Below, one piece after another: positions 1 through 10,186 of a DNA stretch of 64,000 bases (position 1 is the stretch's first letter; each line of letters starts with the position of its first letter). The position numbers were made by a program, and so were the translations under genes. The DNA lies in NCBI GenBank assembly GCA_037179385.1, contig CM074179.1:3410001-3474000 (forward strand), in the 5' to 3' direction. The notes beneath the pieces are model-generated. The model searched no databases, was not told the origin of the DNA, and saw only the letters and a program-made list of their open reading frames with translations. The DNA comes from Holothuria scabra (Eukaryota; Echinodermata; Holothuroidea; Aspidochirotida; Holothuriidae).

Positions 1-2529
1 CCGGTGGCCAGTAGGATTGACAAGGAGAGTGCCCGGCTAAGAGAGCAGTCATCCGTCTTCCTCGATTGAGCAAAGGTTGGTATGTTTATGTTCTTTTCAA
101 TTCTAGTGTTTCCCCTTTTAAAATAACTGTAAATAGGCCCTGGAATCGCCATTTTTAACCAACAGTTTGGAACAACATGTTCTTCTGCTCCTCTCGAACT
201 TACGTGAGAAGGGAGCGATTTTTTTAACACCTGAGCTTGGTGTTCCAAAATTTAAACCCTTTTCGTTATTTGTGAGACCTTCCTCCTAGGGTGAGGCTAG
301 ATTGCAACTGTTAATCTAGCTGGTGCGAGCAACAACACCATTTTGCACCCCAACGGTCTTCAAACAAAACACAAATGTGTTCAACGAGAAGTGTAAATAT
401 ACTCCTTTCTCTTAGAGTTTAGACCCTCCCCCGGACATTCATCCATCTAACCAGACCATTGAAAGTTCCAGGATATAGACTACCGCTGCAGAACGTTCAA
501 TCTTAAGAGAAAGCACTATTTAGCCTTTTCATCAAAAACTTAATTTATCTTGCTTGATATAGTGTCTACACCACGTTCTGAGAGCAATATTTCGAAACGA
601 GCAGAGGGACGCACCCTCCCCTTAGATCCTCAAGAAAACTATAAAAATAGCCTTTGACCACAGAAAAGAGCTTAGGACATGGAGCAAGGCTGTATAGGAA
701 ACGGTACACACGGACTTAAGATGATCGGTTATTTTTGTGGACGTATATATTTTCCCTTTATTTGGAATGAAAGCTTTGAAACATAAGCTGTTTTAGAAAT
801 CGTGAAGAACAGGTGTGCGTTGCTTGCCGACGCCAAATAATGTTCTAAATAGTTAGATTCTGGTAGAACAAGATTTGCTATTTTGTCTTCCTTTTAGAAA
901 AAAAAAACATTTCATTTCCCGGTCGCAAGACATATGTTAGAGGTACTTAAGTTTGAACAGAATCACCAAATAGCCAATAAAACAGTAATTTACTTACCTG
1001 TCTCAGCACTGTATTAGCACTGTTCAACACAAAATAACTTCTTCAGTCTCTATGGGCGGTATTGTTACATTCTAATGAGCCTTATTTTTCCAATACGGCA
1101 CTCATCGACGTGTTTTTGAACGAACATGACCACACTTCGTAGTAGCCTAATTCATTAACGCTTTGGTACCGTATTAGACCTTGGACCCTCTACGACGAGG
1201 GAGTACTTTTACACTACAGCAATTATAAGAATAATAATCAGGACTTGAAGGGCATTTGTTTTACGAACCGAAGAGACCACGGATGTGGGAGAAGCCATTG
1301 GCTTATGAATTACAACTCCACGTCGGGTGGCAACCCACTCAACAGGTAATACCTAGGACCATACCTGTAAGTTTCCCTGGTTTGCCACCAAGGAAGGTAA
1401 AATTGTGTTTTTCAGTTTTAAGTTTAAAATAGGGTCTTAGCTACCAACAGGTCCTTCATTTAAATGGGTTAATTTGGTAGGGACTGTGTTCTTCTTTATC
1501 AAGTAAGAAGGCAATTTCTCTTTTGCACTTAGTTATTAATTAGGAAAAAGGAACTCAATATGCAAATCTTGTGATGTCATGGGAGGGACATGCACTGAAC
1601 TATTTGCTAGGGAGGCACATTCCACAACAATTTGTGAAACCGATTGAAGGTTACGTAATGTAGGTTAGTTTAGTTCAAGTCGTTTTAATTTTACCTTTTT
1701 ATATAGCGGGACTCAGCTCAAAATGGAGGCTGGTATAGCTATTGTTATCAACGTAGCGCAAGTCAAGAGAGCTAGTGTACGCAATATACTATGGATCAAC
1801 TGCATGTTTTCACTTTTATTTTAGCCATGGCTTCCATGGGGACTAGGTTAATATTTTTATTAGGAGGCAAGAGCTGTTTGAACTAGCGCTCGCTGCATCG
1901 CCTAACGTTGGCCCTATCTCAGTTTATGATTACAAACTTGACCGATTTATCCTGTTCTGAAACAGGAAATATACTACTAGGCTAGGCTATCTTGCTCTTC
2001 ACCAACCAGAGAACAGGATGGACGGTTGAACATCTTCTTCGAATGGTACACCTTTAATGATATTGTACAGTTGTATTTTTTCCTCTTGTTTCCTCTTTTG
2101 CGATGAGTTAAAACGTAGGCTAGGTAGACCTAGCTAAGTCACCGTCGTACCGTGTTTTTAGCGAAACCCTAACTTAAGTTGATTTGACTTCAGTTGAGAT
2201 CTATCAGTTTGTTGAGTTGCCTTTGGTAACCGGATTTTGCTGCTTTTGGCCGTGTTGTCTTATTTGGGCGAGTTGTACATTAATATTTGTGTGATTTGAC
2301 CTAGGCCTTTATGTATGCGGTTTCACTTAGGGCTAACGTTAGCCGAGGTCAACTTTCAAGATGGCGTCTGTTGGCTAGACACGTTCCTTAAACTGCTCTG
2401 ACAATTAAGTCAATTTTTGTTCGTGAAACTATTCTTGAATTAATCTATGAAGGTCTGAAGCCGTCTTCCAGAGCTTTTTTAACCAATGTGTGGTAACTTT
2501 CACATCATATTTCCCTGAAAAGCACGTTT
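1..2529. other. Non-coding, diverged repeat DNA
   Basis: I see no convincing exon or long open frame here. Two pieces (about 985-1180 and 1345-1445) are diverged copies of sequence at 49.7-51.1 kb, so much of this stretch is probably old repeat. The last part may include the 5' untranslated region of the LINE that follows, but its 5' end cannot be placed. Confidence 0.6.
985..1180 (+). repeat. Diverged repeat, partner at 49750-49930
   Basis: Sequence around the words TTTACTTAC, TAGCACT, ACTTCTTC and CACTTCGTA occurs in the same order and spacing at about 49750-49930, at roughly 70 percent identity by eye. A second block, 1345-1445, matches 51035-51125, including TTCCCTGGTTTGCCACCAAG against TCCCTGGTTTACCACCAAG. 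The partner carries about 1 kb of extra sequence between the blocks. The family is unknown. Confidence 0.6.
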
Positions 2530-3354
2530 ATGGAAACATCTAATCAGTATAATCTGAGAATTGGGAAGAAAAGTCGCTCAACCCATACCAACACAAATAC
2601 AACTGAAGGTAACGGAAGGTCAGAAAGTGATACTGCAATGGAGCAAAAGCCGGATATTATTATGGAGCAGTTGAGCAAACTAAAATCCCTCTCATCTCAG
2701 CTTGAGGCCATGAAGCAAGAAATTAAATCCTCTAGAGGAGCTGTCTCCGATGTGGCCGAATCCGTAGAGTTTATGGAAAATGAGGTCGACAGAGTCAAAG
2801 AAAATATGAAGTCGAAGGCAGAGAAAGAAAAAGTTAAATCTTTAAAAGATTCTTTGGAGAAGATGGAAATGAAAATGAAGCAAAAGATGGAAGAACTTGA
2901 AAACAGATCTCGTCGTCAAAATCTGGTGTGTTTTGGTGTTCCGGAGACAAACGAGGAACCTTGTCTGTTATAACTAAAGGAAGATATTCTTGAGGGACTT
3001 ATGGGATTTAGTAATATTGAAATTGAAAGAGCCCATAGATCTCCTGGAGGACCCCAAACCCCAAGCTCGGATAAACCATGACCTATACATGTTCGTTTTG
3101 CCCGCTATGCAGATAGGGAAAATTTTCTTAGAGCGGCACCATCAAAATTAAAAGGGAAATCTTTCAAAGGTTCTCAAATTTACATATCAGATGATGTCTC
3201 CTTGTCAGTTCGAGAAGCATGAAAGGAATTGAGAGCAAAACTTCCAGAAATAAAACGACATCAAGACGTCAAGATGTCATACATTCCTTGGACTGTACCA
3301 GCTTGTATCATTGTTATTTACAAAGATGGATCTAGTAACAGACTGCTGCGGTAA
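2530..3354 (+). pseudogene. LINE ORF1 (L1-type RNA-binding protein), three in-frame stops
   Basis: One continuous reading frame of 275 codons, stop included, runs from the ATG at 2530 to the TAA at 3352-3354. It is broken by TAA at 2971 and TGA at 3079 and 3220, with no frameshift. The first part (about residues 45-125) is rich in Lys, Glu, Met and Leu in a coiled-coil pattern. It is followed by RSRRQNLVCFGVPE, the entry to the RRM-like domain of L1 ORF1p (Transposase_22 family). Further on come IERAHRSP, PIHVRFARYADRENFL and ISDDVSLSVREA, all typical of that family. Such proteins coat the LINE RNA as a trimer. Dead as a protein, since the first stop removes nearly all of the RNA-binding part. 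Confidence 0.9.
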
Positions 3355-3644
3355 AATACATTATTACACGTGCAAACATATTTTTAATTGATTTATATCA
3401 TTCCAGGTCATTGCAGTTAAAAGAACCTCTAGTTTTTTCGCCAACTGGCCTTTTTGTGTTTACATGTTATTCGTTGTAAGTTTCTCTCCTTTTTTTCTTT
3501 TCTCCTTCCTTACTTTGTGTTTTTCTTGTTACCTATGGTTTCGCCTTGCTTGCTACCTTTTTCGTTGCCTGTAAAATCTCGCAGATTATATCCCAACATT
3601 ATGGCAGAGCTTAATATTATATCAGATTTGAATTATAATGCACA

Positions 3645-4565
3645 GAGGCAAACCTTGATTTAGTCTCTTCAAATTGCAGGGGGTTAGCAAATTTTCACAA
3701 AAGACGTGATGTCATACATTTCCTACGTAAAAGAAATGCAAATATTTATTTATTGCAAGATGTGCATTGGTCATCAGATATGTGGTGTACGCTAGGAGCA
3801 GAATGGGGTTATGAATTAGGCCTATATTTTAGTGGTTATAGGACTAATGCAAGAGGGGCAGCTATTCTACTGAATAACAATTTTGCCTTTAAAATGAAAA
3901 GGTTTGAGTACCATGCAGATGGTAACTATGTGGCCATATCTGTAGAGATTGAGAATCATGACTTCACCATTTTATCCATCTATGGACCGAACAGGAACAC
4001 GTCTAATTTTTATCATCATATAAGTGGGTTATTACAAGAATTAAATGACACCTTTCTTATTTTAGGTGGGGACTGGAATTGTGTTATAGACTCATCGTTA
4101 GACTGTGATGGTTACCTACATGACAACAACCCAATACCATGGAATGCAATTTTGAATATGTTAAATGATTACGACTTAAGTGACCCTTATCGAGTAATTC
4201 ACCCTAACGAAGAAGTGTATACTTGGAGAAAGCTGAATTCTTTAAAGCAAGCAAGGTTATATTATTTCCCTGTATCAAATGAATCATTATCGTTTCTCGA
4301 TTCTGTTGATATTGGCCTCGGTTATAGGACGGGCCATTCTTTAGCCCATATTAAATTTGTCATAAGTAATCAGATCAGGGGTTGTTCTTATTTGAAATTT
4401 AACACGTCACTTTTGCGATATACTGTGTATATTGATCTAGCTCGAGAGGTGATACGAGAGACCGTGTCTTATTATATTGCTACACCTATCAATATCAAAA
4501 ACTTTGACAGCATTCCTAATGCTCACATACAGTTTAGAATTTGTGAAAAAGAAGGAAGTAAATAA
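3645..4565 (+). pseudogene. LINE ORF2, endonuclease domain
   Basis: The frame is open from before 3657 (SSNCRGL, the catalytic Asn block) through YLLQDVHW, SIYGPN and GGDWNCVI (the GGDxN block) and YTWR to a stop at 4563-4565. A likely ORF2 start is the ATG at 3601, whose frame stops at 3661, so a small frameshift lies between. The late catalytic positions are altered: the usual RLDY reads RLYYF, and the usual SDHS near the end reads TGHS. Both catalytic aspartates are therefore lost and nicking activity would be abolished even if translated. The family cuts target DNA to prime reverse transcription. Confidence 0.88.
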
Positions 4566-5425
4566 AAAAGAACAAAAACTGGTAGATGAAATCGAATCAC
4601 TTGAGTTAAATCTTACAGCATAGTATATTATTATCATGCAGGAAAAGAAGAATCTGCTTGAAACTATTCGAAAGCAGTCTTTAGAAGGTGTCCTCCTTAG
4701 AGCGCGTGCACGTTGGTATGTGGAGGGGGAAAAAACCTACACGTTATTTCCTAGAAAAAAGGAATTTTACTACTAAAAGTATATCAAAGTTAATTACCCC
4801 TAGGGGTATCATTCATGATCAGAGTACTATTTTAAACGAAACCAAAGTGTTTTATGAAAATTTCTACTCAGATCAAGATTTGAATACCTCTTACAATCTA
4901 CGTAATATTTTTAACAGCTGTAACATAAAAACTTTAAGTGATCGTGAAGCACATGGGTTAGAAGGAGAGCTTCAAAGTGATGAAATACTCATTGCTCTTA
5001 AAGGTTTGGCAAACAATAAATCTCCAGGTCTGGATGGTTATCCTGCAGAATTTTTTAAATACTTTTGGAATGACATAGGAGAGTATATTCGTAAAGCATT
5101 GAACGACTGTTTTAAAACAGATTCTCTCTCAGTCACCCTTTCCAGAGGTGTTATCCCACTCATTCCAAAACCAAACAAAGACAGAAGGTATTTGAATTAT
5201 TGGCGACCGATCACATTACTCTCAGTTATTTATAAGCTTGCTTCAAGTTGCATCGCTAACAGGTTGAAAAAATTCTTGGCAGTCTCATCTCTTCCGATCA
5301 GAAAGGGTTTCTCAACCCTTTACCGTTGTTTGGGTCCTTTTGGACATATACGGTAAAGTATCTGCAGCACGGGTCTGTGCACATACGCAGAGAGAGCGGC
5401 ATCAGCTTTGCAGTAAACACACTCT

Positions 5426-5738
5426 CCCAGCCAACATGCCCAGCTGGGCTTCAACTGGGTTTCAGCTGGGCTACTTGCTGGGCCCATTCGTGTTTGTCAG
5501 GTGTTCCCACGTGGGGCCAAACTGGGCTAGCCTTTCCCAGCTGAAGCCCAGCTAGGCTTCAGTTATTGAAGCAAGCGGGGCACAGCTGTGCTTTAGCTGG
5601 GCTTCAGCTGGGAAAGGCTAACCCAGTTGTTGCCCACGTGGGAACACCTCACAAACACGAATGGGCCCCAGCGGGGGCCCAGCAAGAAGCCCAGCTGAAT
5701 CCCAGTTGGGGCCCAGGTGGGCATGTTCGCTGGGCCAG
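5426..5738. repeat. Palindromic insert with GCCCAGCTGGG-rich arms
   Basis: Two arms of about 145 bp (roughly 5428-5570 and 5595-5738) are inverted copies around a centre near 5583. Both arms carry AACATGCCCA, CCCATTCGTGTTTGT, GGTGTTCCCACGTG and CCTTTCCCAGCTGAAGCCC in mirror order. Compared with the uninterrupted spacer at 55803-55895, this block is extra sequence, so it was inserted into the spacer. Exact ends and target duplication are unclear. Confidence 0.8.
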
Positions 5739-5751
5739 AGGCTTATTTTAA

Positions 5752-6002
5752 CCCTTTACCGTTGTTTGGGTCTTTTTGGACCCATACGGAGAGCGCGGCT
5801 GTCACCCATCTTTACTGTTTCACGCAGAGCTCGAAACTTCGAGTAGCTACCCGAAAATTCGGCCACAACAACTAGAGGGACGATGGTTCAAGGTCACGAT
5901 GTCAATAACCTACGGAAGCTAATGCGGGGCGTGCCACGTCCGCTTTTCCGCTCAATCCCGAGGCGCGCAAATATGCCCCGATTGGAGCACAACGGTAAAG
6001 GG
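5752..6002 (-). mobile_element. TTAA MITE, 251 bp, complete copy
   Basis: Flanked by TTAA at 5748-5751 and 6003-6006. Ends read CCCTTTACCGTTGTTTGGGT and, on the other side, GGAGCACAACGGTAAAGGG. The interior matches the copies at 55552-55802, 55896-56144 and 60036-60286 throughout. Shared words include GGGGCATATTTGCG and GACCTTAAACTATTGTCTCT when read on the minus strand. Confidence 0.9.
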
Positions 6003-6650
6003 TTAAAGGAAGATATATCGGGGAGAACATTCGCTTACCATACGATCTAATGCTCTATGCTGATTGCAATGGACTCCCGGGGCTTATAGTCTCTGTAGAT
6101 TTTGAAAAAGCATTTGATTCGGCAAATCATAATTTTTTATTTAATGTTCTCAAGACTTACAATTTTCGCCCTACATTATGAGATTGGTGAGACTTTTCTT
6201 CATAAATAGTTAAGCCTGTTCCTTAGTAAATGGTCATTTAACTCCATTTTTTGAGATACAGAGGGGGTATAGGCAAGGAGATCCCCTGATTCCTTACTTA
6301 TTTCTTCTTTTTGTGAAGGTTTTAGGCGCTCTTTTTAGGGAGGACGATCTAGTGAAGGGAGATTGGGAGAAGGGAATTTATAATAAGTCAGTTTGCCGAC
6401 GATACACTTCTTATTCTCGATGGATCACAAAGCTCATTGTCTAGAGCTTCACAAATCCTAGACGAGTTTTATTGTATGTCAGGGTTCAAAGTTAATACAG
6501 GAAAAACAAACGCTGTGTGGATTGGTAATAAACGAAACAGTAGTCCGATATTGCCAAGGCATACTTTGAACTGGGTAAAGGATAATTTTAGTATCCTTGG
6601 TATGACCTTTAATACGGATTTAAAGAAAATGGTTGATCAAAACTAAAACA

Positions 6651-8970
6651 AAGTCTTTGAGACAATAAAGGGAGTTTTAATACATTGGTCCAAACGTCAC
6701 TTGACGGTATTGGGTAAAATCACTATCGTTTAGTCACTCGCACTTTCAAAACTAACGTATATCATAATGACTCTTCCAAACCCAAAAGACAGTTTTGTAA
6801 CCAATTAACAGCGTTTTTTTTTTCAATTTATTTGGAATAAAAAGCCAGACAAAGTTAAAAGGACCCAATTTTATAATTCGTATGAAGAGGGCGGAGTTAA
6901 GATGGTAAATGTTAATGTATTTATAAACTCTATTAAAATTTCATGGATAAGACGATTATATAATGGAAATAATGATTGGTGCATTTTATTTCATCATATG
7001 CATAGAGATCTAGGCGATGTGTTTAGTAAAAGTATGCACTTAATTACATCTTATATTAGTGCAATGAAAAACGTTTTCTGGGCTGATGTGCTTGCTGCTT
7101 GGGTGAATCTAAATACAAACATGACTATAAAAAATCCAGCAAAATTCTTGAGTCAAAGGGTATGGAACAACGATCTGTACCAAATGGATGGCCATCCAGT
7201 ATATATTCCCGCTTTCTGTAATCAAAAATTCTATTTCGTTAATGATTTTTTTGATGAAGAGGGGAATTTCTATGACTATGAGACCATTAAAGATTGCTTT
7301 GGGGTGAATGTTGATTTTCTTACTTTCTTTGGTCTTCGTAGAGCTATACTTTCAGTCAATGACAATTTCAAGATTTCGTCTAAACTCCCTATGCCTATAA
7401 GACCTCCAATTTATAGTGTATTGCTACGGTCTGATAAAGGCTGTCAAGTATTTTATGATATTAAAGTGAAACCCTATGTTACTCCAAATACTTATTCAAA
7501 AGAAAAATGGAAAAATGTTCTTAATATTTCCATTCCAGATGAGATTTGGAAATACTACAAAAAATTGGTTTTTAAAGGTATAACGTCGGTTCCCCTTAAA
7601 TGGTTTCAGTATCGAATTGTAAATTCCTTCTTATGAACAAATGCATGGGTGGGTCCAAAACGAAGACCTTCAAAACGAAGACCGAAGACAGAAGACATGA
7701 AAAAACTCTAAAACGAAGACCTCCAAAACGAAGACCGAAGACAGAAGACATGAAAAAACTCTAAACCGAATGCCTCCAAAACGAAGACCGACGACCAAAG
7801 TCTCTAGTAGTAGAAGCACAGGAAGACATCCCATTCCTTTTTAAACACGTTGCATAACACCATGTTGTATATTTCACTTTACGAATCTGTTTTCAAGCTG
7901 CGCCCGAAGATCTAACTTGACGCATTCAACGATGAGGGACGCATATTTCTCTCATTACTTGCGGGTCTTCGTTTTGGAGATTTGCATAATAGGGCAATCT
8001 CCAAAACGAAGACCGAAAAACGAAGACCCGGAAGTAATGAGAGAAATATACAACAGGGTGTTATGCAATGTGTTTAATAAGGAAGAGGATGTCTTCCCGT
8101 GCCTGCACTAGCATGCATACAATTATTCTACCAGTATGGACGGTGCAATCAAAAAGTCTTCCTTTTATGGTCTTCGTTTTGGAGATTGCCCTATTATGCA
8201 AATCTCCAAAACGAAGACCGAAAAACGAAAACCCGCAAGTAATGAGAGAAATATGCGTCCCTCATCGTTGAATGCGTCAAGTTAGATCTTCGGGCGCACC
8301 TTGAAAACAGATTCGTAAAGTGAAATATACAACATGGTGTTATGCAATGTGTTTAAAAAGGAATGGGATGTCTTCCCGTGCTTCTACTACTAGAGACTTT
8401 GGTCGTCGGTCTTCGTTTTGGAGGCATTCGTTTTAGAGTTTTTTCATGTCTTCTGTCTTCGGTCTTCGTTTTGGAGGTCTTCGTTTTAGAGTTTTTTCAT
8501 GTCTTCTGTCTTCGGTCTTCGTTTTGGAGGTCTTCGTTTTAGAGTTTTTTCATGTCTTCTGTCTTCGGTCTTCGTTTTGGACCCACCCACAAATGCATCG
8601 TATTGGACTCAGAGAAAATGATCTGTGCACTTTTTGTTAGCAAGAGAAGGAAACGATTTTACATCTATTCTGTATGTGCCCTGTTGTAAAAGATCTAATT
8701 GATCAACTCAATTCATTGACAAGAGAAAAGTTATCAAAAGAAATTTACTACTCAAATGAATGTTTACTTTTAGGTTACCATGGTTATGGCACTGATATTC
8801 GGGCACTCAACTACTTAGTTGTCATAACGAAGTATCATGAATACAAGTGTAGGCTTAAGTCTGTGAGACCCACTTTGTCGTCTTTTCTTTGTGATATAAG
8901 AGATCATTTGGAAGAAGTAAAATATGTCAGCGGTATAAATTGCAACTATACTCATTTTCTTGAAATGTGA
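6651..8970 (+). pseudogene. LINE ORF2, C-terminal part, split by a foldback element
   Basis: The 6902-7636 frame (about 244 residues) and the 8589-8970 frame carry the C-terminal part of ORF2. The second segment begins HRIGLRENDLCTFC and continues QEKETILHLFCMCP with one stop inside it. This is the Cys-Cys-His-Cys motif found at the C-terminus of L1-type ORF2 proteins. It ends at the TGA at 8968. The 942-bp foldback insertion at 7647-8588 separates the two. A one-base frameshift also seems to lie just before the insertion, because the upstream frame meets a TGA at 7634 while the downstream homology is in another frame. Confidence 0.85.
7647..8588. mobile_element. Foldback element, 942 bp, 10-bp target duplication
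   Basis: The ends are GGGTGGGTCCAAAACGAAGA and its exact complement. The 10-bp direct repeat ACAAATGCAT flanks it at 7637-7646 and 8589-8598. Nearly the whole element is inverted repeat: a subterminal array of about 50-bp units built on CAAAACGAAGACC (about 2.5 units on the left, 3.5 on the right), then matched unique segments. Each arm also has its own small palindrome (7963-8030 and 8168-8235). No coding frame. A duplication of 9-10 bp with long repetitive arms resembles foldback or Mutator-like non-autonomous elements. It splits the LINE ORF2. Confidence 0.9.
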
Positions 8971-9212
8971 TCGGAGTGGGAGAGTGCGGTACGTATGGAA
9001 TCCCTGAGTTGAAACTTTATGTAATGTTTCCTGCTGTTACAGGATCCCCCTGAAGTGTAATTGCATGAATTGTATAATGTTTTTTTTTTCTTGTCACTGA
9101 ACACAATTGCTAATGCTTTTCCTTATGCTATTTTTCATCATGTAAGTATGTATATATGTTTTGGGGATTTTCTCAATGAAAAAAGAAAAAAGAAAAAAAA
9201 GAAAAAAAAAAA

Positions 9213-10186
9213 CGTTAGGCGAAGTTCCTGCTGTCCAGTAACGTTTAAATTACACTGAAACATTGCCTGCCTTTGTAAAAGCTAAAAACTGGATTAAATC
9301 CCTTTGGACAATTTCCGTTTACACCTGAAGGGGTAATTAATTCTGTCTTATGTTCTTTTCAAAGTCTTGGGTCTTTTTTGCAATACTTGGCTCAGATTTA
9401 AAATTAAAAAAAAAAAAAAAAAAAAAGAAACCGGCGGAAAACTTTGCCAAACGCCACACCGCTTGGTGCACTTTTGAAAAATGGCGGACACTCAGCCCAG
9501 CTCGCGTCCATGGACCGGATATGATTTACGTATGGGCCTGTTTACGTACACTAGTCCCTTTGTTTTTTTCTAACGATGAGTAAGGCCAAATCTATCTTTC
9601 AGGACATTTTTTTTTTTTCAAAATCACAGTCAGGGCCGAGGGTTCGTATTACTGAGTTAGATTACTACAACGTAGGGAAAATACATTTGACTTATTCTTT
9701 CACAATGCGTATCAATATTACACAAAAAGCTGCCTTTCAAGAATTCAAGAAGAGGCAGGCCTTGGAAAGATTGTGGAGAATTCGAAGCAGTTGATTTATG
9801 AAACAGCTTGATTTGACCTTACTCACCAAAGTAAAAAAAAAAAACTCGTTTAATAACAGTCGTGAAGTGAAACGACTTGAGTAAACTACCCTACATTACG
9901 TGACCCCATGTCGGCTTCAGTTTCGAGGCATATTCCGCATTGACGTGCGTCCTCCAGTTATAACCAAGTGTTGCGTACTCTCTGTTTTTCCATAGAAATA
10001 TTAAGCTTTAGCTGGAAGGAGCACGCCAACATAAACGCCCGAGTAAAAACGAACCCAACTGAAGAATCACGTGCCGCGGGAATGCAGTTTAATAGGATCC
10101 ATAATATTTTTATGCACCCGAATCGAACGCAACCGTACTAGGCGCTGTATTTTACAGGCGTTTGCTGACACTGGGTATGATGTCGC
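9213..10186. other. No gene seen; poly-A tract
   Basis: The LINE tail ends near 9212. A second A-rich run at about 9403-9426 may be another retroposed tail. The rest of the stretch to 10186 has no recognisable exon or repeat partner in this window. Confidence 0.5.

Larger units (their letters stand above)
5316..6002 (-). mobile_element. Composite TTAA element inserted in the LINE RT
   Basis: Bounded by TCAA (5312-5315, a decayed TTAA) and TTAA (6003-6006), with termini CCCTTTACCGTTGT and its complement. From left to right it holds a 35-bp fragment of one MITE end (5316-5350), a spacer of about 90 bp interrupted by a palindromic insert (about 5426-5738), then a complete 251-bp MITE (5752-6002). 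The same MITE-spacer-MITE order occurs at 55552-56144 in the opposite orientation. TTAA targets and CCCTTT ends fit the piggyBac superfamily; Kolobok also uses TTAA. No transposase frame is present. Confidence 0.85.
4625..6650 (+). pseudogene. LINE ORF2, reverse transcriptase domain, split by a TTAA insertion
   Basis: After a frameshifted linker (EGEKTYTLFLEKRNF at about 4724), the frame 4688-5311 carries NNKSPGLDGYPAEFFKYFW, GVIPLIPKPNKD and YWRPITLLSVIYKL, the first RT blocks of L1/Tx1 elements. It ends at IRKGF, where the 5316-6002 insertion begins. On the far side it resumes with GRYIGENIR, then GLIVSVDFEKAFDSAN, and the FADD active-site box at 6392-6403. Next comes the thumb-side SGFKVNTGKTNAVWIG. 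Several stops and shifts lie between 6180 and 6390. Removing the insertion with one TTAA gives an uninterrupted frame across the junction (GF-LK-GRY). Confidence 0.9.
2530..9212 (+). mobile_element. Dead Tx1/L1-type non-LTR retrotransposon
   Basis: A two-ORF LINE on the plus strand. It has an L1-type ORF1 (coiled coil plus RRM-like region), then ORF2 with an apurinic-type endonuclease, a reverse transcriptase with a FADD box, and a cysteine-rich C-terminus. The 3' untranslated region ends in an A-rich tract at about 9177-9212. ORF order, motif wording and the A-rich tail fit the L1/Tx1 lineage. The element is non-functional: it carries in-frame stops, frameshifts and two large insertions (5316-6002 and 7647-8588). 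The true 5' end lies somewhere before 2530, and no target duplication was found. Confidence 0.9.

Noticed and set aside
5326..5846. Several 60-70-codon frames
   Set aside because: They are translations of the palindromic GCCCAGCTGGG insert and MITE ends.
7647..8588. A CRISPR-like array
   Set aside because: The 50-bp units are contiguous, inverted between arms and have no spacers; this is animal DNA with a target duplication.
8446..8640. Repetitive 64-codon frame
   Set aside because: Translation of the 50-bp CAAAACGAAGACC array in the foldback element.
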